NCBI RefSeq assembly: GCF_003344045.1
Contig: NZ_QFWX01000001.1
Span: 186,001-250,000, forward strand
DNA length: 64,000 nt
Origin: Marinobacter vulgaris
GTDB lineage: Bacteria; Pseudomonadota; Gammaproteobacteria; Pseudomonadales; Oleiphilaceae
Direction of reading: 5' to 3'
Both the position numbers and the translations under genes were made by a program. Within the stretch, counting starts at the first letter, position 1. Every line of letters starts with the position of its first letter. The notes under the pieces were generated by a model. It was not told where the DNA came from, ran no database searches, and was given only the letters and a program-made list of their open reading frames with translations. This document shows positions 47,800 to 58,321 of this stretch, piece by piece.

Positions 47800-48774
47800 G
47801 TGAGCAAATGGTTTGAAAGACCGGTTATCCGATTATTGATCATTCTTGCCAGTGGTACTGCGGTTGGTGCGTCTTCTGCACTGGCTCAGGAGAATGCGGA
47901 CTCCCGGGGCGAAGGCGCGGAAGCACCGGCCGGCGAACGCAAACGGGTGATGATCTCGACGGGGCTGGATTCACAGGCGATCGCCAGAAAGTGGCCGGAT
48001 GACGCCGTATGGCTGGAACCGGCGGAGGAGGAGCGTGTACTGGCGCTGTTTGAGCCGGAAGCGGACGCACCCGCAAAGGGTGCCCTGGTGATTCTTGCCG
48101 ATGAGGGTCAGTCCGCTGCCTCCGGCCTGGCGGGTGCCTTGCGCCAGCCGATGGCGCGAGCCGGCTGGGCAGTCATGACCCTGGGGCTGGAGCCGCCGCC
48201 CTACGCCCTGCAGAGGGCCCATCGGCAGCCACGGAGATCCGCCCCTGACGAATCCAAGGAGGGCGCCGATGACACCGGGTCGGTGATGATCGATGTAATG
48301 GACAGTGTTGATGTGGAAGAGCTGGAGGACCAGTACCAGACCCGGATCCAGAAAGCTCTGGCAGCGGCCGCAGGAAACCTTGCGGGCCGGGGCTATCAAA
48401 GGGTGGCCGTCGCTGGCATCGGCGTGGCGGCGGGCCATGTGGCGCGGATGGCAAACTCTGAAAGTGTCGGGAGTGGTGAGGTATCCGCGCTGATCTGGAT
48501 TGCGCCGGTGTTTGACCGCGACAGTTCGGCTGCGCTGACGGAATGGCTCTCGGGGGCAGGGCAAATCCGTGTGCTGGAGCTTCACAGCTCCCGTGCACCA
48601 GACCTCATGGAGGGTTCGGGGCTCAGGTCGCCTAAGAGGCGTGAGGCCGCATTGCGGCGTGAGGGCGTTGCCAGCTATACCCGGCAGCCGGTGGCGATGG
48701 CAGAGCAGCCGCAGCCCCGAAATGCAGCGGCACTGGCTAACCGGCTTTCAGCCTGGCTGGCATCAGACCGTTAG
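47800..48774 (+). CDS. DUF3530 family protein
   Basis: This 324-residue exported protein has a signal peptide ending near ALAQ (residue 30). It fits the DUF3530 family, predicted to be alpha/beta-hydrolase-like, but the nucleophile elbow is not clearly visible ([13 protein letters not shown] at the expected place has no serine). Arginine- and alanine-rich low-complexity stretches occur in the middle. The start is a GTG at 47800. Function is unknown; enzymatic activity is doubtful. Confidence 0.75.
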   Translation: MSKWFERPVIRLLIILASGTAVGASSALAQENADSRGEGAEAPAGERKRVMISTGLDSQAIARKWPDDAVWLEPAEEERVLALFEPEADAPAKGALVILADEGQSAASGLAGALRQPMARAGWAVMTLGLEPPPYALQRAHRQPRRSAPDESKEGADDTGSVMIDVMDSVDVEELEDQYQTRIQKALAAAAGNLAGRGYQRVAVAGIGVAAGHVARMANSESVGSGEVSALIWIAPVFDRDSSAALTEWLSGAGQIRVLELHSSRAPDLMEGSGLRSPKRREAALRREGVASYTRQPVAMAEQPQPRNAAALANRLSAWLASDR

Positions 48775-48815
48775 CTCAGCCTCCAGGCACACCTCCGGCA
48801 GCCGCTACGCCGGGT

Positions 48816-49571
48816 TCAAACCGACAGGCGCTTGCTGATCAGCTCCCAGGCCTGCTGGTATCTCTGCAGCCGGTCCTTGGCTCTGGCCAGTTCCGCGGGG
48901 CTGAGATCCTGCTGCGCCAGCTTGTCCGGGTGGCATTCGGATACTTTTTTGCGGTAGGCCCGTTTGATGATATCCCGCGAGTCCCTGCGGGTAACCCCCA
49001 GAAGCTGGCAGGCCTGCTCAAAGGTGGAAGGGCGCGGCTGGGCTTCCGGCTCGGTGATCCAGACCTTGCAAGCGTAGCTCTCGAGTATGTCGTCACTGAC
49101 CCGGATTGGCAGCCCCATCTGGTCAATGGCGTCCTCGCAGCGATAGCGTCTGGGTTTCTCCGGTCGTCCCTGCAGTTGGGCCGCGTGGCATAAGCAGATG
49201 GCGACGCGCAGTGCCGGCGAAGGCCAGATGCGGCGGGTCAGCCTGAGGCCAAGGGCTTTCATGGCGGGAATGTGCTCAGCAGCCTTGCCTTTGCGAAAAT
49301 GGCCAATAGCCTTTCGGCGCTGGCGTTGAGACAGTTTCAGGGCTTTCATCAGCGCTTCGGCAAACCCGACGTCCTTTTCCGTCACCCGGCCCTGGGATTT
49401 GGCGATATAGCCCAGAAAAAAGAACAGGCTGCGGCGGCACCAGCCTGGCAGCCGTGTTCTGACCATTAGCTCATTGGCCTGGTGACCACAGGCGGACAAC
49501 TCGCCGAGAAGTTCGCTGAACTCGGCTTCCATGCGCGCCGGGAGGCTGTTGGTCCTGGAGTCAGACGTCAT
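48816..49571 (-). CDS. djlA: DjlA-like TerB/DnaJ-domain protein
   Basis: This 251-residue co-chaperone-type protein has a central TerB-like helical domain (about 30-120) and a C-terminal J domain (about 190-251) with an intact HPD motif (KVSECHPDKLAQQ). Unlike E. coli DjlA, no N-terminal membrane segment is seen, so it is probably cytosolic. The J domain should stimulate DnaK. It is located next to murU-amgK-lptD as in pseudomonads. The naming is by similarity and context. Confidence 0.83.
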   Translation of the reverse strand: MTSDSRTNSLPARMEAEFSELLGELSACGHQANELMVRTRLPGWCRRSLFFFLGYIAKSQGRVTEKDVGFAEALMKALKLSQRQRRKAIGHFRKGKAAEHIPAMKALGLRLTRRIWPSPALRVAICLCHAAQLQGRPEKPRRYRCEDAIDQMGLPIRVSDDILESYACKVWITEPEAQPRPSTFEQACQLLGVTRRDSRDIIKRAYRKKVSECHPDKLAQQDLSPAELARAKDRLQRYQQAWELISKRLSV

Positions 49572-49574
49572 CGC

Positions 49575-50255
49575 TTAGCTCTCGCTTCCCTTGAGTTTCC
49601 GGTCCAGTTCCCGCAGTCGTTCCGGGGTGCCGATATCCATCCATTGCCCGGTATGGTGAAGGCCCCTGACACGGTTCCGCGCCATGGCTTCGCGCAGTAG
49701 CGGGGCAAGCTTCATGGTGCCTGGTGCCAGCCCGTCAAAAAGGCGGCGGTGGAGCAGGCTGATGCCGGTGAAGGTGAGCATCTCCGGCCCGTCCATGGCT
49801 ACCCTGCCGGTCGGGCCAAGGTAGAAATCGCCGGCTGGGTTGTGTGGCGGGTTATCGGTCATGACCAGCAGAGCGTCGGCACCGTCGGGCGGGGTCAGTT
49901 GCGCCAGATCCAGGTCACACCAGATATCACCGTTGATCACGGCAAACCACTCATCCCCGCCGCTGGTCAGCATGGGCAGGGCCTGGATAATGCCGCCAGC
50001 GGTTTCCAGCGGTTGGTGTTCCCTTGAGTACTCGATGGACACCCCGAAGGTGCCGCCATTGCCCAGCTCTTCTTCAATCTGCATACCCAGCCAGGCATGG
50101 TTGATCACCATTTGTCGGAAGCCGGCTGCCTTCAGCCGCTCCAGGTGATGCACGATCAGCGGCTTGTCACCGGCGGGCAGCAGCGGTTTCGGGGTGGTCA
50201 GGGTCAGCGGCCGCATGCGTTCGCCTTTGCCGGCCGCGAGGATCATGGCTTTCAC
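49575..50255 (-). CDS. murU: N-acetylmuramate alpha-1-phosphate uridylyltransferase
   Basis: MurU joins UTP with MurNAc 1-phosphate to give UDP-MurNAc in the peptidoglycan recycling route that bypasses fosfomycin-sensitive MurA. This 226-residue nucleotidyltransferase has the signature ILAAGKGERMRPLT (G-x-G-x-R loop), TPKPLLP and a metal Asp in INGDIWCDLD. Its start overlaps the end of amgK by 4 bp. Assignment rests on size, motif and pairing with amgK. Confidence 0.92.
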   Translation of the reverse strand: MKAMILAAGKGERMRPLTLTTPKPLLPAGDKPLIVHHLERLKAAGFRQMVINHAWLGMQIEEELGNGGTFGVSIEYSREHQPLETAGGIIQALPMLTSGGDEWFAVINGDIWCDLDLAQLTPPDGADALLVMTDNPPHNPAGDFYLGPTGRVAMDGPEMLTFTGISLLHRRLFDGLAPGTMKLAPLLREAMARNRVRGLHHTGQWMDIGTPERLRELDRKLKGSES

Positions 50256-51289
50256 TGGCCGTGTGTCTCCACCGGGCCGATCTGCCGCTCGATGGCGGGG
50301 ACTACATCATCGGTCAGCCATTCGTGGAAGTGGCGCAGGGCTGCCTGTCTGCTACTGGCCTCCACCAGATACCCGACGGTGCGGGGAATATCTTTCAGAA
50401 ATCCGGTTTTGCCGTCGCGGATTGCCAGCCTGGCAAAGATGCCTGCTGCCTTCAGGTGGCGCTGCATGCCCATGAGCTCCAGCCACTGGCGGAAAGTTGC
50501 CTGATCTGCTTTGTGCAGGCCGGCATCCGCGCTGAGCAAACGGAACTGCTCGGTCCACTGGCTGATACGCTCTTCCGGCCAGCGGATGTAACAGTCTTTC
50601 ACCAGGGACACCAGGTCATAGGTCACCGGGCCGCGCACGGCATCCTGGAAATCGATCACGCCGGGCCTGTCAGTCCCTGGCCGAATCAGCAGGTTGCGGG
50701 AATGATAGTCCCGGTGTACCGCCACTTCCGGCTGGGCCAGCGCGCTCTCGCGCAAAAATGCGAAGGTGGTCTCCAGTAGTGCGCGTTCACCGTTACCCAA
50801 TGTCAGGCCCAGCTTGCGGGTCAGCAGCCAGTCGGGAAACAGGGCCATCTCACGGTCCAGCAGCTCAAGATCATAGGTCGGCAACGGATAATCCGGGGAG
50901 TCGCTGGCGCGCTGGATGCGGACAAGTTCATCCATGGCGGCGCTGTAGAGCTCGTCGGCGTTGCCGGCACTGAGCGCGCCGAGCATCAGTTGGTCACCGA
51001 AGTCTTCCAGCAGCAGGAAGCCCCGGGTGAGATCTTCGTAAACCAGGTCTGGCACGGCAATGTCCAGGGTGCGCCAGTGATGGGCGATGGCGACAAAGGG
51101 CTGGCAGTCTTCGTGTTCAGGCGGTGCGTCCATCACGATGTAGTTTTGTGATCCGGTGCCGTGGGGATCGCCGCTGACCCGGAAATAACGCCTGAAACTC
51201 GCATCCCCGGATACTGGCAGGGGGGTTGCCTGGTCAAAGCCGGGGAGGTCTCTGACCCACTGGGTGAGCATTTTCAGGCGGGTATCCAT
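50252..51289 (-). CDS. amgK: Anomeric N-acetylmuramate/N-acetylglucosamine kinase
   Basis: AmgK phosphorylates MurNAc and GlcNAc at the anomeric carbon for MurU. This 345-residue aminoglycoside-phosphotransferase-like kinase shows VHRDYHSRNLL (catalytic Asp loop) and VIDFQDAVRGP (metal Asp). It is translationally coupled to murU and divergent from lptD by a 226-bp gap. Confidence 0.93.
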   Translation of the reverse strand: MDTRLKMLTQWVRDLPGFDQATPLPVSGDASFRRYFRVSGDPHGTGSQNYIVMDAPPEHEDCQPFVAIAHHWRTLDIAVPDLVYEDLTRGFLLLEDFGDQLMLGALSAGNADELYSAAMDELVRIQRASDSPDYPLPTYDLELLDREMALFPDWLLTRKLGLTLGNGERALLETTFAFLRESALAQPEVAVHRDYHSRNLLIRPGTDRPGVIDFQDAVRGPVTYDLVSLVKDCYIRWPEERISQWTEQFRLLSADAGLHKADQATFRQWLELMGMQRHLKAAGIFARLAIRDGKTGFLKDIPRTVGYLVEASSRQAALRHFHEWLTDDVVPAIERQIGPVETHGQ

Positions 51290-51425
51290 GAATTGGCTGG
51301 TTTCCTGGCTCAGAAGTTATTAGTGGCCAAACCTTTTTCGGTTCATGCCGGAAAGTTAGCAGATCAGTATAGAGAGTAAAACGGTTTGGCAGCAACGAAT
51401 TGGCCAGACGCGACACCAGTTTCCG

Positions 51426-51454
51426 TTAACAAGGCAAAGGGCGGCGTGTAAACT
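51426..51454 (+). promoter_or_regulatory. Candidate promoter of lptD
   Basis: TTAACA (51426-51431) and TAAACT (51449-51454) are separated by 17 bp, with TG just before the -10. It lies 62 bp before the lptD start. Sigma-70 type; no clear sigma-E signal was found here. Confidence 0.5.
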
Positions 51455-51515
51455 AGGCCGTTCTCAAATTGCCTCCGACAAAGGCAAACCCATTCAGGAG
51501 AGGAAACTTCTCATC

Positions 51516-53906
51516 GTGCCAGCCCCATCAAGGAAGCTGCGAACACCGCCGCACCGGTTGCGAGCCTGTTCAGGGTGTCTGGCCGCGCTGGTCGCGGGCA
51601 GTTCTGTATGGGCGGTGGCGCCGGCTGTGCTGGCCCAGGCGGTTCCTTCAGCGGCAGAGATCGACTGGCGCCCGAAAGCGGAGCTGCCCGAGGAGGTTCG
51701 CCGCTCCTTGCCGGACTTTTGCGAGGGTGGTTACCTGCCTTCTGGGGTGCCGACGGGGATGGTTGGAGAGGCAGCGTCTGATGGCGGCCAGGCCCCCCTG
51801 CAGGCCAGCGGTCTCAATGCCCGCTACGAAATTGACAATGAGCTCTATCTCCGCGGGGATGTGCGTCTGCAGCAGGGGGGCTTCAGGGTGACCGGTTCCG
51901 AGGCGCGGTATGACCAGGCTGCGGGCTCGGTTGCCATTGAAGGACCGCTGACCAGCCGCGGCGAGGGATTTCTGCTGACCGGTGACCGCGCGGATTACGA
52001 CGTCGATAGTGGTCTGGTGGATATCAATACCGCAACCTTCCTGCTGCATGGCCCGGAAATGCGCGGCTCTGCCGTGCAGCTGTCCCGCACCGCTGAAGAC
52101 CAGGTGCAGATACGCCAGGGATCACTGACCACCTGTGCGCCCCAGAGTAACGACTGGTCGATCGTGGCGTCAGAGATTCACCTGGACCAGGGTGAGGGCG
52201 TCGGTACAGCCAAGCATGTGCGGCTGCAGATCCGTGATATCCCGGTGTTCTACTGGCCCTATGCCAGCTTTCCCATCGACGATCGCCGCAAGAGTGGTTT
52301 TCTCTACCCCTCCTTTGGCACGTCTAACACGGGCAGCGGTGCCTTCTTCTCCGTACCTTACTACCTGAACCTGGCACCCCATTACGATGCCACGCTGACG
52401 CCGCAGTATATTCACGGGCGCGGCCTGTTTACCGAGGCCGAGGGGCGTTATCTGAGCAGCCTGGGGGAGTCAGTACTGCAGGTCGGCTACGCTGCCGACG
52501 ATGCCGAGTTTGCGCGGGAATTTCCCGGGGAAGACGGTGAACGCTGGGGTCTGGATTTCAGTACCCAGGCTGCTTTCGGTGGTGGCTGGACCGGCTACGG
52601 TGACTATTCGGCAGTCAGTGATGACGAGTATCTCAGCGACCTGAACCGCACCCTCGAGATCAACCGCACGACCCATTTGCAGCGACGGGGTGGAGTGCGT
52701 TACCGGGACTCTTCACAGTACTTCGAGACTTATCTGAGCGGCTACCAGACCATCAGTGATTTCATCGCTGATGAAAATGTTCCCTACTCGCAGTTGCCGG
52801 AAGTGGTATACGGCGCAGCAGTCGATGCCGGGCCTGCGGAACTTTCACTGGAAAGCCAGTACACCTATTTTTACCGCGATAATGCTGACCTGACCGGTCT
52901 CGATCGCGCCAACGGCCAGCGGGTCAGGGCGATACCGGAGGTGGCACTTCCGATGCGGGCGCTCTGGGGCTACGTGCGGCCATCGGTCGGCGTGGATTAC
53001 ACCCGCTACGAGCTGGAAGATTATAACCTGCGGGACCCCGGGTTTGACCGCACGGTGCCGGTGGCCGAGTGGGATTCGGGACTGTACTTCGATCGACAGT
53101 CCAGCCTGTTTGATATCCCCTACAATCAGACCCTTGAGCCCCGCCTCTATTACGCCTGGGCGGATGCGGAGGCAGACCAGGGGTTCATACCGGATTTTGA
53201 TACCACTATCCGTTCATTCAGTTTTGACGAGCTGTTCCAGCGCAACCGCTTCAGCGGTGGTGACCGGGTTGGCGACACCAACCAGCTCACAGTGGCACTG
53301 ACCAGCCGCTTCAATGACCTCCTGACAGGCGCCGAGCGGGCCAGATTCAGCATAGGACAGGTGCATTACTATGACGATCGGGACGTGACTCTGGCCGGGC
53401 AGGGCGCTTCTGACACCAGCGATTCACCGCTGGCGGGCGAGATGATTCTGCGGCCGGTGGATGGGATGGAAATCCGCACATCCGGGTTGTGGGAGCCGGA
53501 CACCCACAAAACCGAGGAAGGCCGCAGCCAGCTGGTCTTTCACTCCAGTGATTATCGTTATCTGGCCAGCGTAGGCCACACCTATCGTCGAAACGAATTC
53601 GAACAGTCGGATATCGGGGGCGTTTTTCCTGTCACAGACCGTGTTAGTCTGATCGGCCGCTGGGTTTACGATTCGCAGCTTGATCGTACGGTCGGCTCAC
53701 TGGCCGGGCTGGAATACAATAATTGCTGCTGGAGTGTCCAGCTGGTGCACCAGAACTACTTCACGGATGACCAGGAACTTGAAAGCCGCATGCTGTTCCA
53801 GATTCAGCTCAAGGGGCTGGGTGGCAGTGGCGGTTCTTCCGACGAAATATCCGAAGCCATCTACGGCTTTGATGAAAGGGAACGTCGCCGGTTCGGCGGT
53901 CGCTGA
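51516..53906 (+). CDS. lptD: LPS-assembly protein LptD
   Basis: LptD with LptE inserts lipopolysaccharide into the outer leaflet of the outer membrane. The 796-residue precursor has a signal peptide ending AVLAQAV (about residue 41), an N-terminal OstA/jellyroll domain (about 95-260) and a large C-terminal beta-barrel rich in aromatic strands. Cysteines at DFCEGG, TTCAPQ and the pair NNCCWS fit the interdomain disulfides that depend on DsbA. The start is a GTG at 51516 with AGGAGAGG upstream. It is the first gene of a tight operon with surA-pdxA-rsmA-apaH. Confidence 0.96.
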   Translation: MPAPSRKLRTPPHRLRACSGCLAALVAGSSVWAVAPAVLAQAVPSAAEIDWRPKAELPEEVRRSLPDFCEGGYLPSGVPTGMVGEAASDGGQAPLQASGLNARYEIDNELYLRGDVRLQQGGFRVTGSEARYDQAAGSVAIEGPLTSRGEGFLLTGDRADYDVDSGLVDINTATFLLHGPEMRGSAVQLSRTAEDQVQIRQGSLTTCAPQSNDWSIVASEIHLDQGEGVGTAKHVRLQIRDIPVFYWPYASFPIDDRRKSGFLYPSFGTSNTGSGAFFSVPYYLNLAPHYDATLTPQYIHGRGLFTEAEGRYLSSLGESVLQVGYAADDAEFAREFPGEDGERWGLDFSTQAAFGGGWTGYGDYSAVSDDEYLSDLNRTLEINRTTHLQRRGGVRYRDSSQYFETYLSGYQTISDFIADENVPYSQLPEVVYGAAVDAGPAELSLESQYTYFYRDNADLTGLDRANGQRVRAIPEVALPMRALWGYVRPSVGVDYTRYELEDYNLRDPGFDRTVPVAEWDSGLYFDRQSSLFDIPYNQTLEPRLYYAWADAEADQGFIPDFDTTIRSFSFDELFQRNRFSGGDRVGDTNQLTVALTSRFNDLLTGAERARFSIGQVHYYDDRDVTLAGQGASDTSDSPLAGEMILRPVDGMEIRTSGLWEPDTHKTEEGRSQLVFHSSDYRYLASVGHTYRRNEFEQSDIGGVFPVTDRVSLIGRWVYDSQLDRTVGSLAGLEYNNCCWSVQLVHQNYFTDDQELESRMLFQIQLKGLGGSGGSSDEISEAIYGFDERERRRFGGR

Positions 53907-53970
53907 TTACTGAGAAGTGCGGGTATCCTGTGCCCGGAGACAGGCGGTATTTATCCATACAGAGGTGACT

Positions 53971-55296
53971 ATGAAGGCGAACCTTCGCCATTGCGCACGA
54001 ATACTACTGGTACTGATGGTTGTGGCCTTGTCTGCAACCGTACAGGCCGAACGCAAACTGCTTGATCAGGTTGTTGCGGTTGTCAATGACGACGTTATTC
54101 TGCAGTCCGAGCTGGACGCCCGCATCAATACTATCGTGGGGCGCCTGAGGGCTCAGGGAACGGGCCTGCCGCCACAGGATGTTCTTGAAGAACGGGTGCT
54201 GGAGCAGCTGATTACCGAATCAATACAGCTCCAAATGGCCGAGAGGGCCGGCATGCGCATCAGCGATAACGAGCTCAATGAGACCATGGCGTCCATTGCC
54301 CAGCGCAACAACATGACGCTGGACCAGTTTGAACAGCAGCTGAGTCAGGAAGGGGTTACCTACCGCGAAGCCCGTGAACAGATCCGCAATGAAATGATCA
54401 CCAGCAGGGTCCAGCAGCGCCAGGTTGGCAACCGCGTGCGGGTAACCGACCGTGAGGTGGAAAACTATCTGGAAGCCACCGCCGGCGATGGGCGCAGCAA
54501 TGCCGAGTACGAACTCGCTCATATCCTCGTGCAAGTGGAAGACTTCAACGATGACGAAGAAGTGCGCGAGGCCCGCAACAAGATAGAAAGATTGCGCGAA
54601 GAAATCGCCGGCGGGCGGGATTTTCGTGAAGTTGCGGTGGCTGAATCCGATGCCAGCAATGCCCTTGAGGGTGGCGACATGGGGTGGCGTGCAGAGAACA
54701 GGCTGCCGTCCCTGATTGCCGACGTGGTACCCGATCTGGAAACCGGGACGGTTTCACCGGTTCTTCAAAACAGCAGTGGTTTCCACTTGGTGATGGTCAT
54801 GGACCGCCGTGGTGGTGAAGAGGCTCAGGTCATTGAGCAGTCCAAAGTCCGCCATATCCTGGTGCGTACTTCCGAAACCGTGTCGGAAAGTCAGGCCGAA
54901 GAGGCTATCCGCGAACTCTATGAGCAACTCCAGAACGGCGCGGATTTTGATGCTCTGGCGCGGGAGTATTCGGACGATCCGGTGTCCGGATCCGACGGTG
55001 GCAACCTTGGCTGGGTCAGCCCGGGACAGATGGTGCCGGAGTTCGAGCAGGCGATGATGGAGGCCGATGTTGGCGAGCTTAAAGGACCCTTCAGGTCACA
55101 GTTTGGCTGGCACATTCTGCAGGTGCAGGATCGTCGACAGCAGGATATCAGCGGTGATGTTCGCGAATCCGAGGCACGGCAGGCGATCTATCGCCGCAAA
55201 TTCGATACCGAGCTGCAGAACTGGCTGCGGGAAATCCGCGATGAGGCCTTTATCGAGTTCAAGAATGACGATTCCGGAGATGCCAGCGAATCATGA
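53971..55296 (+). CDS. surA: Periplasmic peptidyl-prolyl isomerase/chaperone SurA
   Basis: SurA escorts outer-membrane proteins such as LptD across the periplasm. The 441-residue precursor has a signal peptide (about 1-24), an N-terminal chaperone helix domain ([18 protein letters not shown]), and two parvulin domains (near [10 protein letters not shown] and [10 protein letters not shown]) before the final C-helix. ATG 53971 with GAGG upstream is the signal-peptide start; the frame opens earlier at 53917. It overlaps pdxA by 4 bp. Confidence 0.96.
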   Translation: MKANLRHCARILLVLMVVALSATVQAERKLLDQVVAVVNDDVILQSELDARINTIVGRLRAQGTGLPPQDVLEERVLEQLITESIQLQMAERAGMRISDNELNETMASIAQRNNMTLDQFEQQLSQEGVTYREAREQIRNEMITSRVQQRQVGNRVRVTDREVENYLEATAGDGRSNAEYELAHILVQVEDFNDDEEVREARNKIERLREEIAGGRDFREVAVAESDASNALEGGDMGWRAENRLPSLIADVVPDLETGTVSPVLQNSSGFHLVMVMDRRGGEEAQVIEQSKVRHILVRTSETVSESQAEEAIRELYEQLQNGADFDALAREYSDDPVSGSDGGNLGWVSPGQMVPEFEQAMMEADVGELKGPFRSQFGWHILQVQDRRQQDISGDVRESEARQAIYRRKFDTELQNWLREIRDEAFIEFKNDDSGDASES

Positions 55297-56294
55297 GACA
55301 GCAGGTCACCCTTGCACTGACCGCGGGCGAGCCGGCGGGTATCGGCCCGGAGCTCTGCCTGCAGCTGGCGCGGGACCAGCGCCAGCACGGTATTGTAGCG
55401 GTAGCCTGCAAACACCTGCTGCAGGCCCGGGCAGATTTGCTCGGACTGGCTGTGGAACTGGAGGACTGGCAGCCCGGAACCCCGGCAGCCACAGCACCGG
55501 GCCGGCTGTCTGTTCTGCATGTCGAGGGGCTGGCGTCCACCGTAGCCGGTAGGCTTGATCCGGCCAACAGTGCCTATGTTGTGGAAACACTGCGAATAGC
55601 CGCCCGGGGCTGCCTGAACGGAATGTTTGACGGCATGGTGACGGCTTCGGTGCACAAAGGCGTGATCAACGACGCCGGTATCAACTTCAGTGGCCATACC
55701 GAATTCCTGCAGGAACTCTGCGGTGTCGAACGTGTTGTGATGATGCTGGCCACCGAGGAGCTCCGGGTTGCGCTGGTCACCACCCATCTACCTCTGAAAG
55801 ACGTCGCTGCCGCCATCACACCGGAACGCCTGAGCCAGGTCACCCGTATTCTTGACGCCGACATGCGCAAGTTTTTCGGCCTTGAACGCCCCAGAATCCT
55901 GGTCGCGGGCCTCAATCCCCACGCCGGTGAAGGCGGCCATCTGGGGAGGGAAGAAATCGATATCATCGAGCCTGCCCTGAATAAGCTCCGCTGTGAGGGA
56001 ATTGCGCTGACCGGGCCATTGCCGGCTGACACCCTGTTTACGCCGCACTGGCTGGACAACGCCGATGCGGTGCTGGCCATGTACCATGACCAGGGCCTGC
56101 CGGTCCTCAAGTTCCAGGGCTTCGGCCGGGCCGTCAACATAACCCTTGGCCTGCCCATTGTCCGCACTTCCGTCGACCACGGCACCGCTCTCGACCTGGC
56201 CGGTACCGGAAAAGCCGATGGCGGCAGCCTGAAAACCGCGATCAGGGTGGGCGCACAAATGGCAACCTCCGCAAAAAGAGAAACCTTCGAGTGA
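55293..56294 (+). CDS. pdxA: 4-hydroxythreonine-4-phosphate dehydrogenase
   Basis: PdxA oxidises 4-phosphohydroxythreonine in pyridoxal 5'-phosphate synthesis. The 333-residue metal- and NAD-dependent enzyme shows [12 protein letters not shown] at the start, [18 protein letters not shown] (metal His) and [10 protein letters not shown]. It is coupled to surA (ATGA overlap) and to rsmA (GTGA overlap). Confidence 0.97.
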   Translation: MRQQVTLALTAGEPAGIGPELCLQLARDQRQHGIVAVACKHLLQARADLLGLAVELEDWQPGTPAATAPGRLSVLHVEGLASTVAGRLDPANSAYVVETLRIAARGCLNGMFDGMVTASVHKGVINDAGINFSGHTEFLQELCGVERVVMMLATEELRVALVTTHLPLKDVAAAITPERLSQVTRILDADMRKFFGLERPRILVAGLNPHAGEGGHLGREEIDIIEPALNKLRCEGIALTGPLPADTLFTPHWLDNADAVLAMYHDQGLPVLKFQGFGRAVNITLGLPIVRTSVDHGTALDLAGTGKADGGSLKTAIRVGAQMATSAKRETFE

Positions 56295-57121
56295 GCAACA
56301 AACACGGCCATCAGGCCAGAAAACGCTTCGGTCAGAACTTTCTCCATGACCCCGGTGTGATCGAGCGAATCATCCGCGCTATCAACCCCAAACCGGACGA
56401 TGCCCTGGTGGAAATCGGCCCCGGTCTCGGCGCGCTCACGGAAGAAATGCTCGGCGTAAATCCCAACCTGCAGGTGGTCGAACTGGACCGGGACCTGATT
56501 CCGGTGCTCAGAACCAAGTTCTTCAATTACCCCAACCTGCGAATCCACCAGGCGGACGCGCTCAAGTTCGATTTTGGCGAACTGGTGGACGAAAAGCCCC
56601 TGAGAATCATCGGCAACCTGCCGTACAATATTTCCACGCCCCTGATTTTCCATCTGCTGGGCCATTCGGGTGTGGTTCAGGATATGCACTTCATGCTGCA
56701 GAAAGAGGTGGTGCAGCGGCTGGCCGCGGTTCCCGGCGACAACAATTACGGCCGGCTCGGCATCATGGCCCAGTACTTCTGCCGCGTGCAGCCTCTGTTT
56801 GAAGTGTCGCCGGGGGCCTTCCGCCCGGCGCCGAAAGTGGACTCCGCTATTGTCCGCCTGGTTCCCCACAAGGTATTACCGCATCCGGCAAAGGACTACA
56901 AACTGCTGCAGGCCGTCGTACGTACCGCCTTCAGTGCCCGCCGCAAAACCCTGCGCAAGGCTCTGGCCGGCCTGGTAACGGTGGAGCAGCTCAACAGCAT
57001 CGGTATCAATGATGGCCTGCGCCCGGAAAACCTGGGCCTGGCAGAGTACGTAGCAATTGCCGACCTGCTGGCGGACAGCAAGCCCGAAAGCCACCGTGGC
57101 GACGAGGTAAGCCATGACTGA
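56291..57121 (+). CDS. rsmA: 16S rRNA (adenine1518/1519-N6)-dimethyltransferase
   Basis: RsmA (KsgA) dimethylates two adenines in the 3' hairpin of 16S rRNA late in 30S assembly. The 276-residue SAM methyltransferase shows [23 protein letters not shown] (SAM loop), VELDRDLIP and the catalytic [10 protein letters not shown]. The start is a GTG overlapping the pdxA stop. Its 3' end overlaps apaH by 8 bp, with no apaG between. Confidence 0.97.
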   Translation: MSNKHGHQARKRFGQNFLHDPGVIERIIRAINPKPDDALVEIGPGLGALTEEMLGVNPNLQVVELDRDLIPVLRTKFFNYPNLRIHQADALKFDFGELVDEKPLRIIGNLPYNISTPLIFHLLGHSGVVQDMHFMLQKEVVQRLAAVPGDNNYGRLGIMAQYFCRVQPLFEVSPGAFRPAPKVDSAIVRLVPHKVLPHPAKDYKLLQAVVRTAFSARRKTLRKALAGLVTVEQLNSIGINDGLRPENLGLAEYVAIADLLADSKPESHRGDEVSHD

Positions 57122-57914
57122 TTATGCCATCGGAGATATCCAGGGCTGTTACGAACGGCTCATGGACGTGCTTGCCAAAGTTGATTTCTCACCGTCCCGG
57201 GACCGGCTATGGGTAGCCGGTGATATCATCAATCGGGGCCCTTCGTCTCTTGATGCCCTGCGATATGTCGAAAGCCTGGGTAGTTCTGCCGTGGTTGTAC
57301 TCGGCAATCATGACCTGCACCTGTTGGCGGTCGCCCTTGGCGGCCATGCTCTCAAAAACAAGGATACCCTGTCCGATATCCTTGAGGCACCGGACCACCC
57401 GCGCCTGCTTGACTGGCTCAGGCAACAGAACCTGTTTGTTCACGATGCCAACCGCAACCTGGTGATGGTCCATGCCGGGCTGCCCCATATCTGGACGGTC
57501 GATCAGGCACTTGGTTATGGCCGCGAGGTGGAAGCCGTTATCCGCGGACCCGAGGCGGAGGTCTATTTCACCCATATGTATGGCAACCGGCCTGAACGCT
57601 GGCATCCCGACCTTGCCGGCATGGACCGCTGGCGTGCCATCACCAACTATTTCACCCGCATGCGCTTTATCGCCGAGGACGGCACCCTTGAGCTGGCTGC
57701 CAAGGACTCCGCTGCTGCGGCACCGGACGGATATGCGCCCTGGTTCCAGTTTCCGCGGACGGACGATGTGCGCGTGGTGTTTGGCCATTGGGCAGCCCTG
57801 GAAGGCAGGACGGACAGTGACCGTTTTATCGGGCTGGATACCGGATGCGTCTGGGGTGGCACACTCACGTTGATGAACCTGGATAGTGGTGAAAAGATCC
57901 ATTGTGACTGTTAA
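57114..57914 (+). CDS. apaH: Symmetrical bis(5'-nucleosyl)-tetraphosphatase
   Basis: ApaH splits Ap4A to two ADP, and in Enterobacteria also removes Np4 caps from RNA. The 266-residue metallophosphatase shows IGDIQGCYERL, VAGDIINRGP, VLGNHDLHL and VHAGLPH, the full phosphoesterase set. In E. coli and Pseudomonas apaG precedes it; here the rsmA frame runs straight into apaH. It overlaps the following DUF423 gene. Confidence 0.96.
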   Translation: MTDYAIGDIQGCYERLMDVLAKVDFSPSRDRLWVAGDIINRGPSSLDALRYVESLGSSAVVVLGNHDLHLLAVALGGHALKNKDTLSDILEAPDHPRLLDWLRQQNLFVHDANRNLVMVHAGLPHIWTVDQALGYGREVEAVIRGPEAEVYFTHMYGNRPERWHPDLAGMDRWRAITNYFTRMRFIAEDGTLELAAKDSAAAAPDGYAPWFQFPRTDDVRVVFGHWAALEGRTDSDRFIGLDTGCVWGGTLTLMNLDSGEKIHCDC

Positions 57915-58296
57915 AAACGTAGAACCGCTACGGCCCGTATTGATCTGCGGCGCCCTGTTTGCCCTGCTGGCGGTAATGGCTGGCGCCTTTGGTGCGCACG
58001 GTCTGCGGGGTGTGCTGGGTGATCGTGGCCTTGAAGTTTTTCAGACTGCCGTCACATATCAGGTATATCACTCACTGGCACTGATTCTGGTTGCGATACT
58101 CCCGCTGACAGGATTGTCCCGGAACCTGCTCGGCATTGCGGCCGGATTTTTTGTCGCCGGAATCCTGCTGTTCAGCGGCAGCCTGTATCTCCTGGTGCTC
58201 ACTGATATTCGCTGGGTCGGACCGGTGACGCCGGTTGGCGGCATCGGCTTTATGATGGGCTGGATACTGGTGGCCATCTCCGGGTTCAGGCGATAG
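57904..58296 (+). CDS. DUF423 family membrane protein
   Basis: This small inner-membrane protein of about 130 residues has four hydrophobic segments and the DUF423 motifs GAFGAHGLRG and YQVYHSLALI. Function is unknown. Possible starts are GTG 57886, 57889 and 57904; I choose 57904 because it gives the shortest extension before the first membrane segment and overlaps apaH by 11 bp. All choices overlap apaH, implying coupled translation. Confidence 0.85.
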   Translation: MTVKNVEPLRPVLICGALFALLAVMAGAFGAHGLRGVLGDRGLEVFQTAVTYQVYHSLALILVAILPLTGLSRNLLGIAAGFFVAGILLFSGSLYLLVLTDIRWVGPVTPVGGIGFMMGWILVAISGFRR

Positions 58297-58321
58297 CAAC
58301 AGACGTTATTCAGGTACAACT

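Noticed and set aside
55574..56869. 431-codon antisense frame across pdxA and rsmA
   Set aside because: It is the complement of two conserved genes in a tight operon.
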